Below, one piece after another: positions 1-5,410 of a DNA stretch of 8,295 nucleotides (positions are counted from its first letter, which is position 1; each line of letters begins with the position of its first letter). The notes under the pieces were generated by a model. The model saw nothing but the letters and a program-made list of their open reading frames with translations, was not told the origin of the DNA and did no database searches. The DNA comes from Candidatus Parcubacteria bacterium (GTDB taxonomy: Bacteria; Patescibacteriota; Minisyncoccia; JAHIHE01; JAGLIN01). The stretch is taken from the NCBI GenBank assembly GCA_023142975.1, contig JAGLIN010000005.1:1-8295 (forward strand), given 5' to 3'. A program made the translations under genes and the position numbers.

Positions 1-768
1 TTCTCCCGCATGGACAGCTCCTGTTTGAACGCTCATTTTACTAATTATACGAGAGCTTTTAACAAGATCTTTGTAGACTGTCATGAATGCATCCAGTTCT
101 TCAACTGTTGAATTTTTTCCCCCAATTTCACCGATTTCTGCTCCTACAGATACTTGAATCCCACGTGGCTGAATCATTCTGACATAGTCAGTTAAATGCG
201 CTGTAATCAGCGCGTTCAGATATTGCTGATCTGCTGTTGCTGGTTTTTTGAGATCTACAAGAGTTGAGCAATCCGTGTCTATGTTATAGACTCCAGCCTT
301 TACTGAATTAAAGGTCAATTCTTTGATTGCTCCTATTTCTTTGTAGGGATTTTGATTGTATTTGGTAAGGTTAACCTGATAATGGTCTCCTTGGATAAAT
401 ACAGGTCCTTTCCATCCAGCCGTGACCGCGGCTCCCATTATAGTTCCAGAAAACTCTAATGGAATCTGATCAGTGTAAGTTATTTCAGATCGGGCAATTT
501 CAAATATGAAACACCCTACATCTTTTTTTCTGGCTACAGAGAAAATATTTCTTGCTGTATCGTATGTCAATGTTCTGAGATTGATCGCTGGCACTGTAAA
601 TGTTGGCTTAATCTGTCCATTACCAACTGCCGTGTAGAAAGGATCAATTGAAGCAGGATATGCCCCTCCCTTTTTTGCTACTTCCATTATTTCTGCGTGT
701 AACGCTTGTTTGGCGTTCAAATCGTTGTTTAGACACAATTCTAAAACTTTGTTTCCTATATCAGTCAT
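1..768 (-). CDS. Class II (zinc) fructose-bisphosphate aldolase family protein, 3'-truncated by window edge
   Basis: The reading frame is open from ATG at 768-766 to the window edge and gives 256 residues with no stop, so the C-terminus is missing. Motifs fit the class II aldolase superfamily, which cleaves or forms ketose bisphosphates with a catalytic metal. FIQGDHY near residues 124-130 has the metal-ligand type Asp-His. YNIDTDCSTLVDL lies at 161-173. VGAEIGEIGG at 208-217 matches the conserved Glu-rich strand, and SVQTGAVHAGE at the cut end has the later ligand-type His (253). The N-terminal 60 residues are less family-typical. An AGGAGA stretch (786-781) lies 12 nt before the ATG, a rather long spacing. 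A promoter candidate lies about 70-95 bp upstream. The gene diverges from gatB. Fructose- versus tagatose-bisphosphate specificity cannot be decided from this fragment. Confidence 0.75.
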   Translation of the reverse strand, partial: MTDIGNKVLELCLNNDLNAKQALHAEIMEVAKKGGAYPASIDPFYTAVGNGQIKPTFTVPAINLRTLTYDTARNIFSVARKKDVGCFIFEIARSEITYTDQIPLEFSGTIMGAAVTAGWKGPVFIQGDHYQVNLTKYNQNPYKEIGAIKELTFNSVKAGVYNIDTDCSTLVDLKKPATADQQYLNALITAHLTDYVRMIQPRGIQVSVGAEIGEIGGKNSTVEELDAFMTVYKDLVKSSRIISKMSVQTGAVHAGE

Positions 769-836
769 ATCTATATTTCTTCTCCTTTTTTTTGTTTTAA
801 TATTACAGCAACCACTTTTTTATGGCGCTTTTATAA

Positions 837-864
837 AAAATAACATATATGTTTTTATTGTCAA
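837..864 (-). promoter_or_regulatory. Putative sigma70-type promoter of the aldolase gene
   Basis: On the minus strand a perfect TTGACA (864-859) is followed after 16 bp by TATTTT (842-837), a four-of-six match to the -10 box. Transcription would start near 830 and leave a leader of about 60 nt before the ATG at 768. The surroundings are very AT-rich, so the -10 call is less certain than the -35. Confidence 0.45.
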
Positions 865-916
865 ATTATTATTTTGAATTTTGTAAAAAATGACACTTTT
901 TTTTATTATTTTTATA

Positions 917-944
917 TTGAAACATTTAATTAAAGAATTATAAT
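917..944 (+). promoter_or_regulatory. Putative promoter of a short non-coding transcript
   Basis: TTGAAA (917-922) and a perfect TATAAT (939-944) are separated by 16 bp. Transcription would start near 951, beside the 10-bp palindrome CGATTAATCG (948-957). No protein gene follows before the strong hairpin at 1016-1055, so the promoter would make an RNA of about 105 nt. The AT-rich background lowers confidence. Confidence 0.4.
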
Positions 945-950
945 TTTCGA

Positions 951-1060
951 TTAATCGTAAGCTCTAAGTAATTTATTAAACATGCTCGAGGTACCCATTA
1001 TTTAAAGAATATAGCAATAACCTCTTTTCTGACAGTCGTCAGAAAAGAGGTTATTTTATA
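951..1060 (+). ncRNA. Candidate small RNA or attenuated leader, about 105 nt
   Basis: This is inferred from a promoter-terminator pair with no real ORF between: TTGAAA/TATAAT at 917-944 and a perfect 18-bp hairpin at 1016-1055 followed by TTATA. Inside is a seven-codon frame, ATG at 982 to TAA at 1003-1005 (MLEVPII), ending 10 nt before the hairpin, which would also fit a leader-peptide attenuator. Segment 986-994 (TCGAGGTAC) is complementary to 1244-1252. Segment 1043-1053 (AAAAGAGGTTA) is complementary to 1316-1326 in the next candidate RNA. I recognise no known RNA family. A bidirectional terminator or cruciform site without any RNA is an alternative. Confidence 0.3.
1016..1060 (+). terminator. 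Perfect 18-bp stem-loop, probable intrinsic terminator
   Basis: The left arm 1016-1033 and right arm 1038-1055 are exactly complementary around a 4-nt AGTC loop. If only the 13-bp core (CCTCTTTTCTGAC with its complement) is taken as the stem, the 3' side reads TTATTTTAT, a usable U-rich tail on the plus strand. The minus-strand tail (TTATTGC) is poorer. It does not follow any recognisable protein gene, which is odd for a terminator. Confidence 0.55.
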
Positions 1061-1084
1061 AATGATAACTTTTTATATTCATTA

Positions 1085-1112
1085 TTGACAGATTGCTATT
1101 TAGTATTATGAT
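1085..1112 (+). promoter_or_regulatory. Putative strong sigma70-type promoter
   Basis: A perfect TTGACA (1085-1090), a 16-bp spacer and TATGAT (1107-1112, five of six) lie 30 bp downstream of the hairpin. Transcription would start near 1119, at the sequence GGAGGTGAT. The promoter feeds the hairpin-rich segment 1119-1329 and could also read through to gatB. Confidence 0.5.
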
Positions 1113-1118
1113 AATTAT

Positions 1119-1329
1119 GGAGGTGATAAAAATTTTTGGTGATCTATACGAAAAATTTGATATAGTTCGCAGCGGATTCAACGTACACCACGTAGTGTGC
1201 AGATCCAGATCTTAGTCGATTTCACTATGTGCGTCATGGCAGCGTACCTCGATTAAGGGTTTTATAGAGTCATAATTTTTGGTTGGATGAGCGATATATT
1301 GATTTGTTGCGAATCTAACCTCTTTTGTT
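1119..1329 (+). ncRNA. Candidate structured RNA upstream of gatB
   Basis: The segment follows a good promoter, is visibly richer in G+C than its flanks, and holds several hairpins. CTATA/TATAG pairs at 1144-1148 with 1161-1165. GTACAC/GTGTGC pairs around 1175-1192. A 9-bp stem joins 1211-1219 and 1249-1257 with one G-U pair. An 8-bp stem with one G-U pair joins GGTTGGAT (1281-1288) and ATCTAACC (1313-1320), followed by TCTTTTGTT, a weak terminator-like end. The G-U pairs hint at RNA rather than DNA structure. Signatures of tRNA, tmRNA, RNase P RNA, SRP RNA and T-box were not seen. It may be a cis-acting gatB leader, a trans-acting RNA, or merely decayed intergenic sequence. A 32-codon frame (1117-1215) with no familiar features lies inside. 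Confidence 0.3.
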
Positions 1330-1352
1330 ATCTAAAAACAATATGCTATAAT
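1325..1352 (+). promoter_or_regulatory. Putative extended -10 promoter of gatB
   Basis: TTGTTA (1325-1330), a 16-bp spacer and a perfect TATAAT (1347-1352) preceded by TGC make an extended -10 promoter. The start would be near 1359 and the gatB leader about 150 nt. I find no Shine-Dalgarno sequence in that leader just before the gatB ATG. Confidence 0.6.
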
Positions 1353-1420
1353 AAAAGCATGAGATGAGAACTTAACACTTTTTTGTTTTATGTTATCTTA
1401 AAATGAGCGCTGAAATAAGT

Positions 1421-1446
1421 CTTCGACGAGTTTGCCGAATAGATTG
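1421..1446 (+). repeat. Possible decayed copy of a dispersed repeat in the gatB leader
   Basis: The 12-mer GAGTTTGCCGAA (1428-1439), followed by an ATT, also occurs on the minus strand inside the palindromic element of miaB (6396-6444), where it encodes the peptide EFAE. The flanks here (CTTCGAC before it, TAGATTG after it) resemble common bacterial interspersed repeats, but no second palindrome arm is visible. A chance match is possible. Confidence 0.25.
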
Positions 1447-1509
1447 TGTATAAATTCTATGATCAAGAGATCTAAAAATATCAAATAATTAAAACGCTAA
1501 AATATTAGT

Positions 1510-2991
1510 ATGACAAAATATGAAGCAGTAATTGGAATGGAAGTTCATGTGGAATTGAAAACTAATTCAAAAATGTTTTGTTCTTGCGCGAATAATCCAG
1601 ACGAAATGGAACCGAATAAAAATATCTGTCCGATTTGTATGGGACATCCAGGAACTTTACCTGTAGCAAATAAAAAAGCCGTTGAATATGTAATTAAAAC
1701 CGGCTTGGCTTTGGATTGTCAGATTGCTGAAATTTCTAAGTTTGATCGAAAAAATTATTTTTATCCCGATTTGCCGAAAGGGTATCAGATTTCCCAATAC
1801 GATCAACCGCTTTGCGAAAAGGGAAATCTTATAATAAACGACAGGAAAATAGGAATAACAAGAATACATCTTGAGGAAGATACTGGAAAATTACTTCATC
1901 CGAAAGGAGCTGATTATTCATTAGTAGATTTAAATCGCGCCGGCACACCGCTAATGGAACTTGTGACAGAACCGGAAATTAAATCTTCAGCTGAGGCCAA
2001 AGAATTTTGCAAGCAATTTCAACTCATTGTCAAATACATTGGAGTTTCAGACGCTGATATGGAAAAAGGGCATATGAGATGCGAAGTTAATATTAGCTTA
2101 AAACCGAAAGGACAAAAAGAATTTGGAACAAAAGTGGAAATCAAAAATTTAAATTCTTTTCGGGCGGTTGAACGCTCTATAGAATATGAAATAAAAAGAC
2201 AAGCAGAGATTTTAGATGAGGGTGGAAAAATTATTCAGGAGACAAGAGGATGGGACGCAGACAAACAACAAACTTATTCCCAGCGAAAAAAGGAAGAGGC
2301 TCATGACTATCGTTATTTTCCAGAACCGGACTTACCGCCATTGGATCTTACAAAAAAGGCGGGGATGTTTGATGTTCAGAAAATAAAAGACAGTATTCCC
2401 GAATTACCGTTATTGAAAAAATACCGTTTTATAAACCAATATAAATTGACGGAAGAAAACGCCAAAATACTTTCAGAAGATAAGGAACTGGCTAATTATT
2501 TTGAAGAGATAATTTCAGAACTAAAGCATTGGATCAAGGACAAAGGAATTGATGGCGATAAATTAAACAAACTGACCAAATTGACAGCAAATTATATTTT
2601 AACTGAACTCCAAAGATTGCTTTATAAGAATGGTAATTTAGTTTCTGAATGCAAAATAACAGCAGAGAATTTTGCGGAATTTATTACCTTAATTGATGAA
2701 GGAAAAATTTCCAGCAGTGGCGCGCAGGAAATGCTCGCTGAAATGTTTGCGACTGGCGGCGATCCGTCAAATATTTTAGATGAAAAAGGACTGGGACAAA
2801 TAAGCAATGAAAGTGAGATTGAAAAAATTATCAACGAGGTAATAAAAAATAACCCTCAATCAGTTGAAGATTATAAATCTGGCAAAGAAGTTGCGCTGAA
2901 ATTTTTAGTTGGCCAGACAATGAGAGAAAGCAAAGGAAAGGCAAATCCTCAGATAGCGAGGGACATGTTAGAAAAAAAACTAAAGCAATAG
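1510..2991 (+). CDS. gatB: Asp-tRNA(Asn)/Glu-tRNA(Gln) amidotransferase subunit B
   Basis: GatB is the tRNA-binding and kinase subunit of GatCAB. The complex converts misacylated Glu-tRNA(Gln) or Asp-tRNA(Asn) to Gln- or Asn-tRNA using ATP and ammonia supplied by GatA. The 493 residues match the family length. YEAVIGMEVHVEL opens the protein at residue 4 and fixes the start. A zinc-type set C24-x-C26 and C40-x2-C43 follows in FCSC and ICPIC. DRKNYFYPDLPKGYQISQYDQP (about 79-100) and HLEEDTGKLLHP form the catalytic cradle, and SLVDLNRAGTPLMELVTEPE is intact. The C-terminal YqeY-like tail ends in VGQTMRESKGKANPQIARDML. No gatA or gatC is present in the window. No Shine-Dalgarno sequence is seen before the ATG. 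The deaminase gene starts 1 nt after the TAG stop, so the two are probably cotranscribed. Confidence 0.97.
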   Translation: MTKYEAVIGMEVHVELKTNSKMFCSCANNPDEMEPNKNICPICMGHPGTLPVANKKAVEYVIKTGLALDCQIAEISKFDRKNYFYPDLPKGYQISQYDQPLCEKGNLIINDRKIGITRIHLEEDTGKLLHPKGADYSLVDLNRAGTPLMELVTEPEIKSSAEAKEFCKQFQLIVKYIGVSDADMEKGHMRCEVNISLKPKGQKEFGTKVEIKNLNSFRAVERSIEYEIKRQAEILDEGGKIIQETRGWDADKQQTYSQRKKEEAHDYRYFPEPDLPPLDLTKKAGMFDVQKIKDSIPELPLLKKYRFINQYKLTEENAKILSEDKELANYFEEIISELKHWIKDKGIDGDKLNKLTKLTANYILTELQRLLYKNGNLVSECKITAENFAEFITLIDEGKISSSGAQEMLAEMFATGGDPSNILDEKGLGQISNESEIEKIINEVIKNNPQSVEDYKSGKEVALKFLVGQTMRESKGKANPQIARDMLEKKLKQ

Positions 2992-2992
2992 C

Positions 2993-3463
2993 ATGAAAAA
3001 TGACGATGAAAAATATATGCGGCGGTGTATTCAACTTTCAGAGAAAGCCTTAAAATTTGGAGATAATCCGTTTGGATGTGTGATAGTTGGTAAAGATGGC
3101 ACTCTTGTTGAAACAAGGAATAAAATTAAAGAAAACGATGTTACGCAACATGCCGAGATACTGGCAATGAGAGAAGCGCAGAAGCTTTTAAAAACTTCTG
3201 ATTTGTCAGCATACACAATTTATTCCAATTGTGAACCATGCCCGATGTGTTCCTTTATGATGCGTGAACTGAAGTTCAAGCGAGTTGTTTTTGCTGTTTT
3301 GTTTCCAGAAATGGGCGGATATTCTAAATGGAATATTTTGGAAGATAAAGAGTTATTGAAATTTAAACCGATTTTTTCTAATCCTCCAGAAGTGGTAACG
3401 GGGATTTTAGAAAAAGAAGCGTTGGCGGTTTTTGAGAAAGCGGGATGGGAGATGTGTAAATAA
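2993..3463 (+). CDS. Nucleoside/base deaminase of the CMP/dCMP zinc deaminase family
   Basis: This 156-residue protein has the zinc deaminase signature: H53-A-E55 in TQHAEILAMREA, where Glu is the proton shuttle, and P82-C83-x2-C86 in SNCEPCPMC. Family members hydrolytically deaminate guanine, cytosine-type bases or nucleosides, or A34 of tRNA (TadA). The part after PCPMC (MMRELKFKRVVFAVLFPEMGGYSKWNIL) differs from the usual TadA pattern, and the C-terminal 50 residues look closer to free-base or nucleoside deaminases. I therefore do not call it tadA. The ATG follows the gatB stop by 1 nt and has no Shine-Dalgarno sequence, which suggests translational coupling or an SD-independent start. The substrate is unknown. 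A role in tRNA editing would suit the gatB neighbour but is inference. Confidence 0.85.
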   Translation: MKNDDEKYMRRCIQLSEKALKFGDNPFGCVIVGKDGTLVETRNKIKENDVTQHAEILAMREAQKLLKTSDLSAYTIYSNCEPCPMCSFMMRELKFKRVVFAVLFPEMGGYSKWNILEDKELLKFKPIFSNPPEVVTGILEKEALAVFEKAGWEMCK

Positions 3464-3480
3464 AATATAGAATTTTTATT

Positions 3481-3506
3481 TTGTCATTCCTGCGGAGGCA
3501 GGAATC
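3481..3506. repeat. Short palindromic repeat, intergenic copy (TTGTCATTCCTGC type)
   Basis: An 8-bp perfect stem ATTCCTGC (3486-3493) and GCAGGAAT (3498-3505) closes a GGAG loop and is preceded by TTGTC. The same element with C-for-T and G-for-A changes in the stem occurs inside miaB at 6116-6144, also with a GGAG loop. The paired changes keep the palindrome. The type resembles widespread ATTCCCGC...GCGGGAAT bacterial repeats such as neisserial dRS3. Confidence 0.8.
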
Positions 3507-3571
3507 TATTATTACGATTAAACTTTATAATAAGCTCTGCCGTAAATAGTAAAATTAAATCGTAGCAGTGG

Positions 3572-3620
3572 ATCCCAGACATTTTTTCTGAAGCTATCGC
3601 TTCAGAAAAAATTCTGGGAT
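3572..3620. repeat. Long palindrome, 22-bp stem with one bulge, intergenic
   Basis: The left arm 3572-3594 and right arm 3599-3620 pair over 22 bp around a TATC loop, with one extra C (3580) on the left. It ends in GGGATGACAAC, which nearly mirrors the TTGTCATTCC at 3481, so 3481-3625 may be one composite element. Neither side carries a T-tract, so it is better read as a repeat than as an intrinsic terminator, although it separates the convergent deaminase and miaA genes. Confidence 0.75.
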
Positions 3621-3639
3621 GACAACAACAAAACTTAAT

Positions 3640-4593
3640 TCATTTTAAAAATTTCTTTATTAATTTTTCCGCTTCGCTATAATCCTCAATCCATCTAATT
3701 CTCTCATCTCTCTTAAACCAAGTCATCTGTCTTCGCGCGTATTGATGAGTGCGATATTTTATTTTTTGAACGGCATCATCTAAAGTAATTTTATTTTTAA
3801 GATATTGTCCAATTTCAAAATAGCCAATTCCGCTCATTGCTGGCAAATCAAAACTGTATTTTTTAGACAGTTTTTTTGTTTCTTTAATTAAACCTATTCT
3901 AATCATTTCGTCTACTCGTTCATCTATTTTTTTATATAACTTTTCGCGATCTGTTTTAATTCCGATTTGTAAAACATTAAATAACGGTTCGCCTTTAATT
4001 TGTTGCGATGAAAAAGGTTTGCCCGTAATTTCACAAACTTCCAGCGCTCTAATTAATTTTCTTTTGTTATTTTCGCCAATAGTTCTTGCCGATTTTAAAT
4101 CTATTTTTTTAAGTTTGTTAAATAAATATTCATCTGTATGTTTTTCTAATTTTTGTCTAATTATTTTATTTGGGGAAGCTTTTGGAATTTCAAGATTGTC
4201 AACAATCGCGCTGATATACAATCCCGTTCCGCCAACAAGAATAGGGATTTTATTTTTTTTATGAATATCATCTATTGCTTTTATTGCTAATTTTTTATAT
4301 TGGGATAACGAGAATTTTTGATTGGGGTTTTTGATATTTATTAAATGGATTTGGAGCGAGGGCTTCAGCCCGATAGTAAAATTTATTTCAGTTGCTAAAC
4401 TTTTCGGGCTGAAGCCCTTACTCCAGTATGCAATATCCGTTTTACCCGTCCCAATATCCATCTCCCGATAAATCTGCCGTGAATCAGCGTTGATAATTTC
4501 GCCGTTATATTTTTTGGCGAGCTTAAAACCCATTTCAGTTTTTCCTGAAGAAGTGGGACCAAGGATGACGATGAGAGGTTTGAGGGTTGACAT
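3640..4593 (-). CDS. miaA: tRNA dimethylallyltransferase
   Basis: MiaA transfers a dimethylallyl group from DMAPP to N6 of A37 in tRNAs reading UNN codons, the step before MiaB. The 317 residues show the P-loop GPTSSGKT (12-19), NADSRQIYREMDIGTGK (35-51) with the conserved Asp and Tyr, VGGTGLYI, PAMSGIGYFEIGQYL, and the C-terminal HQYARRQMTWFKRD. Between GTGK and HLINI lie about 30 residues where the family usually has about a dozen. Residues 57-81 are encoded by a palindromic repeat (4353-4424). The core is otherwise complete, so I expect an active enzyme. The ATG has no Shine-Dalgarno sequence (AAAACCACA precedes it). The stop is TGA. The start codon overlaps the -35 box of the divergent small gene, so the two transcription units may interfere. 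Confidence 0.96.
   Translation of the reverse strand: MSTLKPLIVILGPTSSGKTEMGFKLAKKYNGEIINADSRQIYREMDIGTGKTDIAYWSKGFSPKSLATEINFTIGLKPSLQIHLINIKNPNQKFSLSQYKKLAIKAIDDIHKKNKIPILVGGTGLYISAIVDNLEIPKASPNKIIRQKLEKHTDEYLFNKLKKIDLKSARTIGENNKRKLIRALEVCEITGKPFSSQQIKGEPLFNVLQIGIKTDREKLYKKIDERVDEMIRIGLIKETKKLSKKYSFDLPAMSGIGYFEIGQYLKNKITLDDAVQKIKYRTHQYARRQMTWFKRDERIRWIEDYSEAEKLIKKFLK
4353..4424. repeat. Palindromic repeat inserted in frame in miaA
   Basis: Perfect 15-bp arms lie at 4359-4373 (AGGGCTTCAGCCCGA) and 4404-4418, with outer GGAG (4353-4356) and CTCC (4421-4424) around a two-base mismatch and a 30-nt centre. The total of 72 bp is 24 codons, so the frame is kept. On the minus strand it reads SKGFSP...GLKPSL (residues 58-80). 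The location, between the P-loop half and the HLI strand, is a loop in MiaA homologues. Confidence 0.85.
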
Positions 4594-4615
4594 TGTGGTT
4601 TTTAGCTGATAGGAT
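4587..4615 (+). promoter_or_regulatory. Putative promoter of the 79-aa gene
   Basis: A perfect TTGACA (4587-4592), a 17-bp spacer and TAGGAT (4610-4615, four of six) give a start near 4622, directly before the GGAGGTG ribosome binding site. The -35 box contains the complement of the miaA start codon (4591-4593). Confidence 0.55.
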
Positions 4616-4638
4616 GAATTTATGGAGGTGGCATAAAT

Positions 4639-4878
4639 ATGCCGATAAGTAGAAAAACAGTGGAAGAAATTGAAAATGAGAAATCAAAAATAAGAAAATT
4701 TCTTGAAGAAAGAAAAAATGACGGAGAGCCATACTATAATGCAGTAGAAATAGCCAAGAAACTCATACTTAGGCATTTTGATGTTGACGATATCGAAAAA
4801 TATCTCTTTGATTTAAGTAGTGATTCTCTTATTGAAAAATTAGAGTATAGAGGTGTGTGCTCTTATAAACATTTTTAA
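4639..4878 (+). CDS. Small protein of unknown function, possible winged-helix fold
   Basis: The 79-residue frame has a strong ribosome binding site, GGAGGTG (4624-4630), 8 nt before ATG, plus its own promoter and terminator, so it is very likely a real gene. The protein is charged, with no signal peptide or membrane segment. The N-terminal EEIENEKSKIRKFLEERK should be a helix. YNAVEIAKKLI, then DDIEKYLFDLSSDSLIEKLEYRG and a short C-terminal strand (VCSYK), resemble the helix-turn-helix and wing order of small winged-helix proteins. That is a pattern judgement, not a family match. It lies divergent to miaA and upstream of another orphan gene. A DNA-binding regulator is possible, but no function is assigned. 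Confidence 0.7.
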   Translation: MPISRKTVEEIENEKSKIRKFLEERKNDGEPYYNAVEIAKKLILRHFDVDDIEKYLFDLSSDSLIEKLEYRGVCSYKHF

Positions 4879-4905
4879 ACGTTTTTTTTCTCGTTTTCTT
4901 TAAAT

Positions 4906-4937
4906 TCCCGAGTACCGTTTTGCTTGGGATTTTTTTT
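4906..4937 (+). terminator. Intrinsic terminator of the 79-aa gene
   Basis: TCCCGAG (4906-4912) pairs with CTTGGGA (4923-4929), including one G-U pair, around a 10-nt loop. Eight T residues follow (4930-4937). It lies 27 nt after the TAA stop. The next gene's promoter begins at once after the T-tract. Confidence 0.75.
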
Positions 4938-4939
4938 AT

Positions 4940-4967
4940 TTGACAAAGATTTTAGGAGTGATAGAGT
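4940..4967 (+). promoter_or_regulatory. Weak putative promoter of the 130-aa gene
   Basis: A perfect TTGACA (4940-4945) directly follows the terminator T-tract. The best -10 is TAGAGT (4962-4967) after 16 bp, a poor match. The expected start near 4974 would lie right at the AAGGAGG site (4975-4981), which favours the TTG start at 4990 over the GTG at 4966 if this promoter is the one used. Confidence 0.3.
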
Positions 4968-4989
4968 GAAGAAAAAGGAGGCGATTAAA

Positions 4990-5382
4990 TTGCCGATAAA
5001 TGAGAGTCCAAAAGAAATAATGGAAACGGCTACTAATAAATTAGTGGCAACACACAAAATAACAGTTAGAACTAAAATTAGTAGTGATTGTTCTGAAGAG
5101 AAAATAAAAGAACTACTGCTAAATTGGGAGAAAGCTAGTTTGGAGCTACTGCAAATTGAGAATGGGAAAATCGAAATTATTCTATTCTATACTTCCGACA
5201 TTAGCAATATAATGAGAATTGGAGTTATTAAAGTTGAACCTGAAGAAGAAGTATTAGAGGGAGCATATTTCTATTTTCAGAAATATATACCCTCTACTTG
5301 TATCAAAATAGAGAAAGAGGATATAAAAGTAGAGCGAGCTCTATTTCCAGAAGAAAAAAACCAATTTTTAGTTTTGTTTTAA
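4990..5382 (+). CDS. Hypothetical protein, about 130 aa, TTG start favoured
   Basis: The frame is open further upstream, but that part overlaps the preceding terminator. Two starts are reasonable: GTG at 4966 with AGGAG 7 nt before it (138 aa), or TTG at 4990 with a better AAGGAGG 8 nt before it (130 aa). I prefer TTG because its surroundings (GGAGG, then AAAT, then TGCCGATAA) mirror the start of the neighbouring 79-aa gene, and both proteins would begin Met-Pro-Ile. The protein has a helical, charged N-terminal part (SEEKIKELLLNWEKASLELLQ) followed by probable strands (KIEIILFYTS, RIGVIKVEP, GAYFYFQKY). No transmembrane segment or known motif was recognised. Its own terminator follows the TAA. 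Function is unknown. Confidence 0.65.
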   Translation: MPINESPKEIMETATNKLVATHKITVRTKISSDCSEEKIKELLLNWEKASLELLQIENGKIEIILFYTSDISNIMRIGVIKVEPEEEVLEGAYFYFQKYIPSTCIKIEKEDIKVERALFPEEKNQFLVLF

Positions 5383-5384
5383 TT

Positions 5385-5410
5385 CCAAGCATTCGCTTGG
5401 TATTTTTTTT
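5385..5410 (+). terminator. Intrinsic terminator of the 130-aa gene
   Basis: CCAAGC (5385-5390), loop ATTC and GCTTGG (5395-5400) form a perfect 6-bp stem, followed by TATTTTTTTT (5401-5410). It starts 3 nt after the TAA, and the T-tract runs into the stop codon of the convergent miaB (5411-5409). On the minus strand the hairpin has no T-tail, so it serves mainly the plus-strand gene. Confidence 0.8.

Noticed and set aside
985..1212. Overlapping CTCGAG/GGTACC and a nearby AGATCT, suggestive of a cloning polylinker
   Set aside because: Only isolated six-base sites in otherwise natural AT-rich sequence; no vector backbone or dense site cluster.
1117..1215. 32-codon ORF (starts MEVIKIFGDLYEK) before gatB
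   Set aside because: Its ATG overlaps the GGAGGTGAT motif and would be almost leaderless; composition and hairpins favour non-coding use. It cannot be fully excluded.
1281..1320. tRNA-like fragment (GGTTGGAT ... GCGAATCTAACC)
   Set aside because: Only one stem of 8 bp over 40 nt; no D arm, anticodon arm or T-loop consensus. No tRNA found elsewhere in the window.
1657..3216. Minus-strand ORFs opposite gatB and the deaminase gene
   Set aside because: Low-complexity shadows of conserved genes, without ribosome binding sites or recognisable motifs.
3572..3620. Bidirectional intrinsic terminator for the deaminase gene and miaA
   Set aside because: The stem is strong but lacks a T-tract on both sides, and its ends match dispersed repeats.
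3481..3625. CRISPR array or attachment site
   Set aside because: Palindromic units are not regularly spaced direct repeats and there are no spacers, cas genes or integrase in the window.
4019..4264. Plus-strand 81-aa ORF opposite miaA, hydrophobic
   Set aside because: An antisense shadow; miaA is clearly coding here and no promoter or ribosome binding site is seen.
4924..4965. Upstream TTG start for the 130-aa gene
   Set aside because: It lies inside the terminator hairpin of the preceding gene and has no ribosome binding site.
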